From Eubacterium sp. CAG:252 (GTDB lineage: Bacteria > Bacillota > Clostridia > Lachnospirales > Lachnospiraceae), in NCBI GenBank assembly GCA_000436535.1, contig FR886250.1, positions 1 through 18,158 on the forward strand: a stretch of DNA of 18,158 nucleotides, in the 5' to 3' direction. Each line of letters begins with the position of its first letter. Within the stretch, counting starts at the first letter, position 1. Made by a program: the position numbers and the translations under genes. Positions 13,415 to 18,158 of this stretch are shown here, in pieces. The notes under the pieces were generated by a model. It had not been told where the DNA came from and did not search any database. It worked only from the letters and a program-made list of their open reading frames with translations.

Positions 13415-14413
13415 TTACATATCCTCTTTAATAGCCATAATAAGCAGCTCTATACATAAGTCAAAGTTGACATTTGCCTTAAGTCTTATCTTAACCTTGT
13501 CTATAGAGTCAAGTATATCCTGAATACCCTCATATGACATTGTCTGTGCCTGTGACTTTATAAGTGAAATCTCATCACTGAATATAAGATAGTTCGTATC
13601 ATTAGTGCTCTTAAATAACAGAACATCCCTGAACCACATAGCCATAAGGTCAAGATAATCATCTATCGTAAGCTTATAGTTATTAATATCCTTCACAACT
13701 GCCATAATCTCACCAGATGTCATATCCTTCGCATTCTTTATGACGTGCATGACATCCTGCTTAAGGTGTGCAAATTCTGTACTCTCAACTATCGTCTTCG
13801 CTCTTCCTATTCTTCCCTGTGCAAAGTTAGCTGCAAATCTGCACTCATAGTCAGATACATCATAATTATTCCTTATATATTCTTCAACAATACTGTTTTT
13901 TACTGGCTTTAAGTCAAGCATTACACATCTTGAGAGAATAGTCTGTAAAAATATGTCTGCATTAGTTGTAAGAAATATAACTATACCGTATGACGGTGGC
14001 TCCTCTATAGTCTTTAAAAGTGCGTTCTGTGCCGCTACAGTAAGCTTTTCTGCCTCATCTATAATATATATCTTGTATCTGCTTGAATAAGGCTTAATCT
14101 GCATATCAGCTATTATCTGCTCTCTCACATCGTCAACACCGATGCTTGCTGGCTTTTCGTGCTTTACCCATATAATATCAGGCTGGTTGCCCGTATCAGA
14201 CTGTATGCAGGAATGGCACTTATTGCATGGATTAACTGACTCTTCCATATTCTCACACTGCAAAGTCTTAGCAAATATTCCTGCTAACATCTTCTTACCT
14301 GCGCCAAGTCCGCCATTAATAATATACGCATGTGATACCTTACCAAGCCTGATTGCACTCTGCATATGCTCCTTGATTGTTTCATATCCGTAAATATCTG
14401 AAAAACTACTCAT
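13415..14413 (-). CDS. holB: DNA polymerase III subunit delta'
   Basis: A 332-residue AAA+ clamp-loader subunit. It has the Walker A-like loop GGLGAGKK (34-41), a zinc module (C53 plus CNKCHSC at 63-69), Walker B DEAE (119-122), the TIEEPP block, and SRC (161-163), the motif that contacts neighbouring ATP sites. The C-terminal collar domain is diverged, as usual for delta'. The clamp loader opens the beta ring on primed DNA. AGGA is about 9 nt before ATG 14413. The gene follows yaaR by 44 nt, the same order as in B. subtilis, which supports delta' rather than the gamma/tau subunit; the length, less than a typical DnaX, agrees. Confidence 0.93.
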   Translation of the reverse strand: MSSFSDIYGYETIKEHMQSAIRLGKVSHAYIINGGLGAGKKMLAGIFAKTLQCENMEESVNPCNKCHSCIQSDTGNQPDIIWVKHEKPASIGVDDVREQIIADMQIKPYSSRYKIYIIDEAEKLTVAAQNALLKTIEEPPSYGIVIFLTTNADIFLQTILSRCVMLDLKPVKNSIVEEYIRNNYDVSDYECRFAANFAQGRIGRAKTIVESTEFAHLKQDVMHVIKNAKDMTSGEIMAVVKDINNYKLTIDDYLDLMAMWFRDVLLFKSTNDTNYLIFSDEISLIKSQAQTMSYEGIQDILDSIDKVKIRLKANVNFDLCIELLIMAIKEDM

Positions 14414-14457
14414 AATGTTTATTCCTGCAACTTTCTGTAATACTTTACTCTTTGCTT

Positions 14458-14898
14458 CTACGCTGTAATATCAAGAAGAAGTCCCCTTATATCATCTATT
14501 CTGCCAACGATTTCAATGTGGTTCTTCTCCTCTTTGACAAGCTCTCCAGCCAGTTCATCAAGATTTTTATCCACAAGCTTGACTATACCATATACTCTGT
14601 GACGCCCCCTTCTGTCAAGAAAGTTCTCTCTTGAAAACTTATGCGAACGGTTAACCACTTCGTTCAGGAAGTCCTTTACAAGCTGTCGATACTTACGCAT
14701 ATCCTTTATATCCATATGCTTGGCTATCTTCTCACCCTGCTCAGTAATCTCCTGCATCATATTACCAAGCTTTTCCTGAAGGTCCTTCTCTTCGATATTA
14801 CTTATAAGTGTGAACTTAAAACTGTCATCCGAACCTGCCGTACTCTTAACACTCTGAACCTGTGATGACGGCTTAATATCATTAACCTTAATATCCAT
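14458..14898 (-). CDS. yaaR: YaaR-family (DUF327) protein
   Basis: A 146-residue protein of the YaaR/DUF327 family, whose biochemical role is not established. The N-terminus (about 1-35) is polar and probably flexible; the remainder is helical. The family-defining stretch is YRQLVKDFLNEVV followed by the basic RRGRHRVYGIVKLVDKNLDEL. ATG 14898 was chosen because GGAG lies about 7 nt upstream; the frame also extends to a TTG at 14919, which is less likely. It is placed directly upstream of holB, as in Bacillus, and probably forms a transcription unit with it. In Bacillus the preceding gene is yaaQ (a PII-like cyclic-di-AMP binding protein); here that gene is absent and a repeat-filled gap stands in its place. 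Confidence 0.88.
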   Translation of the reverse strand: MDIKVNDIKPSSQVQSVKSTAGSDDSFKFTLISNIEEKDLQEKLGNMMQEITEQGEKIAKHMDIKDMRKYRQLVKDFLNEVVNRSHKFSRENFLDRRGRHRVYGIVKLVDKNLDELAGELVKEEKNHIEIVGRIDDIRGLLLDITA

Positions 14899-15031
14899 AA
14901 TAAACTCCATTCCTGTCAACGTTTATCTGTATCTTATAAGACTGACCGTGTATTAATCTGTTACTGTTTGCAGCCATATATAATCTCATATATACACATT
15001 GAAGCATTTTTATTTTATGTGTATTTATAAT

Positions 15032-15119
15032 TTTAGTATCAAAAGTAAATTCTGCCTCTCACTGCTGTATCAGGATTGCTACATTACCTTGCAATTAACG
15101 CAATCCTTAAACAACTCAA
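15032..15119. repeat. Dispersed intergenic repeat, family 1, copy B
   Basis: Same orientation as copy A. Its inverted pair is AGGATTG (15072-15078) / CAATCCT (15101-15107). Relative to copy A both arms changed together (A-T pair to G-C pair), so pairing is kept. Confidence 0.72.
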
Positions 15120-15204
15120 GAAAATGCATATCTCTTTCCAAACAGTAACATTAACTTCTGCCTATTATGTATATCAATATGATACTAATCCTAAAGGCAC
15201 TATC

Positions 15205-15250
15205 TAAGTGTCAAATTAACTTGCCACTTACACGATGTCAGTATCAAAAA
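15205..15250. repeat. Dispersed intergenic repeat, family 1, degenerate copy C
   Basis: Only the outer end is shared: TAAGTGTCAAATTAACTTGC followed by CAC and, 16 nt later, GTATCAAAAA. It has the imperfect dyad GTGTCAA/TTGCCAC also seen in copy A. Confidence 0.5.
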
Positions 15251-15335
15251 GCCCGTAATCTTATCTTACAAGCACGAACAACTTTCCGACCTTTTTACTC
15301 TGGCATCCTTACATCATATTATCATAAATGCATAA

Positions 15336-15932
15336 TTAACACAATCTTGTCTTTATTTCCTCTTTTATCTGCGATATACATTCTTCTATCGCACCATTGT
15401 TATAAAATCTCTTATCAATCCCAGCATTTTTAATATTTTCCTCTGAAAAATCAACGCTGTCTGCCAGAAAACGTCTGCACATTTCCTCATAATGTGGAAC
15501 TTCCTGCTTCTGCTCTCTCTTAATCGCCCTCTGAAGCCTTATTCCATCATCGACTTCTATATATATCGGAAGCATACATTCTTTTCCAAAGTACTGTACG
15601 AACTTATTGTAAGCCTCCAGTGTTCCTATCACGATGTAGCGTTTTCCCTCTCCCAGCACTATCTGTCCGTCATCCGCCGTAAAGTACTTCCATTCACCAT
15701 ACACCGTCTGATACTTTCTCATCTCAATAATCTTATCACTGTTTTCAAGCTCACAAGCTGTCTTATCATCCACAAAATAATACTCAACCCCGTCAGCCTC
15801 ACCTGCCCTCATAGGTCTTGTTGTATACATGGTTATCGTGTTAAGACACAAGCTCTCATCCTCAACAACCGCCTTAAATATATGGTCCTTTCCACTTGAA
15901 CTTTTTCCCATTAAAAATGCTATCTCAGGCAT
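15336..15932 (-). CDS. Guanylate-kinase-like P-loop protein
   Basis: A 198-residue protein with the guanylate kinase fold. The P-loop is GKSSSGKD (9-16) and the GMP-binding block is TTRPMRAGEADGVEYYF. The lid and C-terminal parts are diverged and end in an acidic helix. Asp16 takes the place of the usual Ser/Thr after the P-loop lysine, a variant also known in PhnN (ribose 1,5-bisphosphokinase). True GMP kinase activity is therefore uncertain, and a housekeeping gmk is probably elsewhere. AAGGAG stands 7-8 nt before ATG 15932; the start overlaps the end of the decarboxylase gene by 13 nt, so the two are translationally coupled. In Bacillus this slot is taken by tmk. The conserved pairing with a PLP decarboxylase suggests a shared but unknown role. 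Confidence 0.8.
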   Translation of the reverse strand: MPEIAFLMGKSSSGKDHIFKAVVEDESLCLNTITMYTTRPMRAGEADGVEYYFVDDKTACELENSDKIIEMRKYQTVYGEWKYFTADDGQIVLGEGKRYIVIGTLEAYNKFVQYFGKECMLPIYIEVDDGIRLQRAIKREQKQEVPHYEEMCRRFLADSVDFSEENIKNAGIDKRFYNNGAIEECISQIKEEIKTRLC

Positions 15933-17620
15933 AAAATGCTCCTTTTCCTAATTTCATTACCAGCTTCTTCTAATCCAACAACTTCAATTCCTTCTTCAAC
16001 CGCCTGCTTTATAATATCAACAACATTTTCCGATACTACCTCACCCGGACACAATATCGGTATTCCTGGTGGATAGACATACACCATCGCCGCACTTATT
16101 CTGCCATACACATCATCACTATCCATTGAAACTGTATCATATCCACACTCGTCACCAATATTAAGCGCCTCTGATATTTTCATGGCACATTTATTATTAA
16201 AGCCTGCTATATTGACTTCTGATATATCTTTATCATAGTTATTACACTTATTGTATGCATTATTTTTATTGTTTCTATCTTTTTCAATGTTATTATTTTC
16301 AATAATATCTGCGCTATTGTAAGTTACTGCCACGCTGGAATTATGTATGCTATTATCTTTAAGTATATCATTTAACATCAAGTTACCTGACACTCTATTT
16401 TCTGAATTGCCATCATTCTGCATACTACCTTCTGATACGCAGCCATCCGAAACGCAAGCCTTTTCATCCGACATACATTTATCCTGATTATCATCTTCAT
16501 CTATCTCACGAAGCGCATTATATAACCTGTCATAATTGCTCTGCTCATCAAATATTGAAGTCATTGCAATAACATACTTAAGTGATGACATTTCAAGCTG
16601 TATGCCATACCTCTTTAATAATACTTCATAAAGCTCTTTTCCGCTACGATACCCAAGAACAATTTTAGATATGTCATCCGACTCTATCAGCTTGATATTC
16701 TTTAACTGCTTAAGTCTGCCACGTAATTCTTTCAGCCTTCTTATATAATTATCAAAAAGGGGCTTTCCATCCTTCTCAATAATACTCATGCACCTGTCAA
16801 TAGAACCCATAAGTATATAAGATGGACTTGTGGACTGATATATATTCCAGTATCTTCGCACCTTTTCCACATTTACATATCCATAATTAATATGCATAAC
16901 CGCTGTCTGTGTAAGCGATGGTAATGTCTTATGAACGCTGTTTATAACTATATCTGCACCACACTCAACCGCTGTCGCCGGAAATTCCTCTGAGAACCTA
17001 AAATGCGCCCCGTGAGCCTCATCAACAATCAGCGGAATATTGTAACTATGAAGATACTCCGCAATACTTTTTATATCCGACACATTTCCCTCATATGTAG
17101 GTGATGTTATAACCACTGCCTTTATATTTTCAGAAACCAGCAAATGCTTTTCAACAGCTTCCTTGATTTCTTCCAAAGTTATCCCCTTATAATATCCGTA
17201 CTTTTCATCATATTGTGGATAAACATATTCAACCTCAAGCTCATTCTGAATAATCGCATTATACACCGACACATGACAGTTTCTTGCTGCTATTATGCAG
17301 TCGCCTTTATTGGTAACTCCACATATCGCCGCCATATTTCCCGCCGTACTTCCATTTACAAGAAAAAGGCTCTCGTCAGCACCATACAGCCTTGCCGTCC
17401 TGTCAAATGCAGCCTTTATTATACCCTCTGCATTATGCATATTGTCAAAGCCGTCAATCTCCGTTATATCAATCTCATACGGATTACCTATATCCGGCAT
17501 ATACTCATTAATCAGCCTGTTATTGCGCTTAGCCCCCGGCATATGCATTGGAACTACATTTTTTTCGCTGTATTCCCTCAAATGCGATATCATATCTTTA
17601 TACTTGTAATTATCTTTCAT
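15920..17620 (-). CDS. Orn/Lys/Arg decarboxylase family PLP enzyme with long linker
   Basis: A 566-residue fold-type I PLP enzyme of the Orn/Lys/Arg decarboxylase group, short YaaO-like type without the receiver-like wing domain. Key blocks: PMHMPGAKRN (24-33), LVNGSTAGNMA (87-97), ARNCHVSVYNA (112-122), VDEAHGAHF (199-207), SVHKTLPSLTQTA (228-240) with Lys231 as the PLP lysine, and YPPGIPILCPGE (516-527) in the C-terminal domain. It would decarboxylate a basic amino acid, supplying polyamine or agmatine; which substrate cannot be decided. GAGGA stands about 10 nt before ATG 17620. The protein is about 80-100 residues longer than relatives because of an Asn/Asp/Ser-rich stretch at about 375-478. 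It heads the cluster and is coupled to the kinase-like gene. Confidence 0.88.
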   Translation of the reverse strand: MKDNYKYKDMISHLREYSEKNVVPMHMPGAKRNNRLINEYMPDIGNPYEIDITEIDGFDNMHNAEGIIKAAFDRTARLYGADESLFLVNGSTAGNMAAICGVTNKGDCIIAARNCHVSVYNAIIQNELEVEYVYPQYDEKYGYYKGITLEEIKEAVEKHLLVSENIKAVVITSPTYEGNVSDIKSIAEYLHSYNIPLIVDEAHGAHFRFSEEFPATAVECGADIVINSVHKTLPSLTQTAVMHINYGYVNVEKVRRYWNIYQSTSPSYILMGSIDRCMSIIEKDGKPLFDNYIRRLKELRGRLKQLKNIKLIESDDISKIVLGYRSGKELYEVLLKRYGIQLEMSSLKYVIAMTSIFDEQSNYDRLYNALREIDEDDNQDKCMSDEKACVSDGCVSEGSMQNDGNSENRVSGNLMLNDILKDNSIHNSSVAVTYNSADIIENNNIEKDRNNKNNAYNKCNNYDKDISEVNIAGFNNKCAMKISEALNIGDECGYDTVSMDSDDVYGRISAAMVYVYPPGIPILCPGEVVSENVVDIIKQAVEEGIEVVGLEEAGNEIRKRSILCLR

Positions 17621-17876
17621 CTATTTCATTTCCTCTTCATTTTATTATTGCTATCTATATCATCTAATTAACTATAACAATTTTTATCTAATTAATCTTA
17701 ATTTCTGTAAATAAGCCTTTTTTATTTACTTCACAGATATAATTCTATAAATAAGACATTTTTATTTATGTAACAGACTCATTAAAAAAAATTATTCCTA
17801 ACTTAAATTACAATTTACAAATAAGTAAATTTAGAATATTGCACAATTTCTTTATTTGCTTATTTATAATTATAAC
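17621..17876. other. Upstream region of the decarboxylase operon with 40-bp tandem repeat
   Basis: This very A/T-rich region holds no gene. 17701-17740 and 17741-17780 are tandem imperfect copies of a 40-bp unit (about 30 of 40 identical). Each contains its own dyad, GTAAATAA/TTATTTAC in the first and ATAAATAA/TTATTTAT in the second. A weak minus-strand promoter candidate TTTACA-17-GATAAA overlaps the first copy. Similar AAATAAG/CTTATTT pieces recur at 17818-17872. Confidence 0.45.
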
Positions 17877-17916
17877 AAAAAAGAGATAACCACCACACGA
17901 ATGTAGTAATTATCTC
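17877..17916 (-). terminator. Strong intrinsic terminator of the tRNA operon
   Basis: On the minus strand a 15-bp stem (17916-17902 with 17897-17883, several G-U pairs) closes a TTCG tetraloop and is followed by six T. It starts 7 nt after the end of tRNA-Phe. Confidence 0.88.
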
Positions 17917-17923
17917 AACTTAG

Positions 17924-17996
<73 letters not shown>

Positions 17997-18000
17997 GAAG

Positions 18001-18074
18001 TAGCGGGGACAGGATTTGAACCTGTGACCTTCGGGTTATGAGCCCGACGAGCTTCCGAGCTGCTCTACCCCGCG
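18001..18074 (-). tRNA. Initiator tRNA-Met (anticodon CAT)
   Basis: A 74-nt cloverleaf with anticodon loop CTCATAA. Initiator marks are present: three consecutive G-C pairs next to the anticodon loop (GGG/CCC), the A11-U24 pair in the D stem, and no Watson-Crick pair at 1-72. Here the 1-72 pair is C-U rather than the common C-A. Discriminator is A and CCA is not encoded. Confidence 0.93.
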
Positions 18075-18122
18075 TCATCTATATATCATATTATGCAAAA
18101 GTGATGAATTATATTCATCAAA

Positions 18123-18158
18123 TGGGCGGAGAAGGATTCGAACCTTCGAAGGCAGTGC
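18123..18158 (-). tRNA. 3' part of a tRNA, probably tRNA-Tyr
   Basis: Only the last 36 nt lie in the window: the end of a variable arm, T arm GAAGG-TTCGAAT-CCTTC, acceptor strand TCCGCCC and discriminator A. The run CTTCGAAGGTTCGAATCC is the same as in bacterial tRNA-Tyr, and A73 excludes ordinary tRNA-Ser. The anticodon is outside the window, so tRNA-Leu cannot be fully excluded. The 48-nt gap to tRNA-Met has the weak hairpin GATGAA/TTCATC. Confidence 0.65.

Larger units (their letters stand above)
14899..15335. other. Intergenic region between the kinase-like gene and yaaR with repeat remnants
   Basis: A 437-bp stretch without a credible gene. It holds copies B (15032-15119) and C (15205-15250) of family 1 and an A/T-rich inverted repeat ATACACAT/ATGTGTAT around 14992-15025. 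A plus-strand frame from 15167 runs into the kinase-like gene on the opposite strand and has no ribosome site. Confidence 0.6.

Noticed and set aside
15167..15433. 88-codon plus-strand frame
   Set aside because: Half overlaps the end of the kinase-like gene on the other strand and half covers repeat remnants; no supporting signal.
17701..17780. CRISPR array
   Set aside because: Only two imperfect, directly abutting units with no spacers, and no cas genes nearby.

Overview
The window looks like a chromosomal segment of a low-GC Gram-positive of class Clostridia, most likely Lachnospiraceae and quite possibly a pectin-degrading Lachnospira (eligens-like) species. The reasons are A+T-rich intergenic DNA, AGGAGG-type ribosome binding sites, a very large surface pectate lyase, an MMPL exporter paired with a lipoprotein of a type common in Lachnospiraceae, and the Firmicutes housekeeping order decarboxylase / nucleotide-kinase fold / yaaR / holB / ricT / trmN6 / rsmI. 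The species is inference; the family assignments rest on protein motifs.

Left part (1-4175): an export module. On the minus strand an MMPL/RND-type exporter is followed by a lipoprotein cut by the window edge. A TetR regulator is divergent on the plus strand. The intergenic region holds three dyad sites of the form TGAC-N5-GTCA, one lying across the -35 of the exporter promoter, so self-contained TetR control is likely. A bidirectional hairpin terminator separates tetR from the next, convergent gene.

Middle (4212-9827): one 1768-residue secreted, wall- or membrane-anchored protein with a polysaccharide lyase family 9 (pectate lyase) core, three repeated N-terminal modules, an FN3 domain, a jelly-roll-like region, a Pro-rich stalk and a C-terminal membrane anchor. 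It has its own well-formed promoter, an exact tandem 11-bp repeat just upstream of that promoter, and a leader of about 200 nt.

Right part (9828-17620): a small unrecognised protein, then the housekeeping cluster, all on the minus strand and transcribed right to left: Orn/Lys/Arg decarboxylase, guanylate-kinase-like protein, yaaR, holB, ricT, trmN6, rsmI. Compared with Bacillus subtilis (yaaO-tmk-yaaQ-yaaR-holB-ricT-yabA-yabB-yazA-rsmI), tmk is replaced by a guanylate-kinase-like gene and yaaQ, yabA and yazA are absent. The two wide gaps in the cluster contain dispersed intergenic repeats. One family (3 copies, two of them with a compensated stem) sits at 13079-13164, 15032-15119 and 15205-15250. 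A second family of about 82 bp sits at 13216-13297 and, inverted, at 10279-10360.

Right edge (17877-18158): minus-strand tRNA genes, namely the 3' part of a probable tRNA-Tyr, initiator tRNA-Met(CAT) and tRNA-Phe(GAA), closed by a strong terminator with a UUCG loop. I saw no CRISPR array, rRNA, complete insertion sequence or prophage gene.
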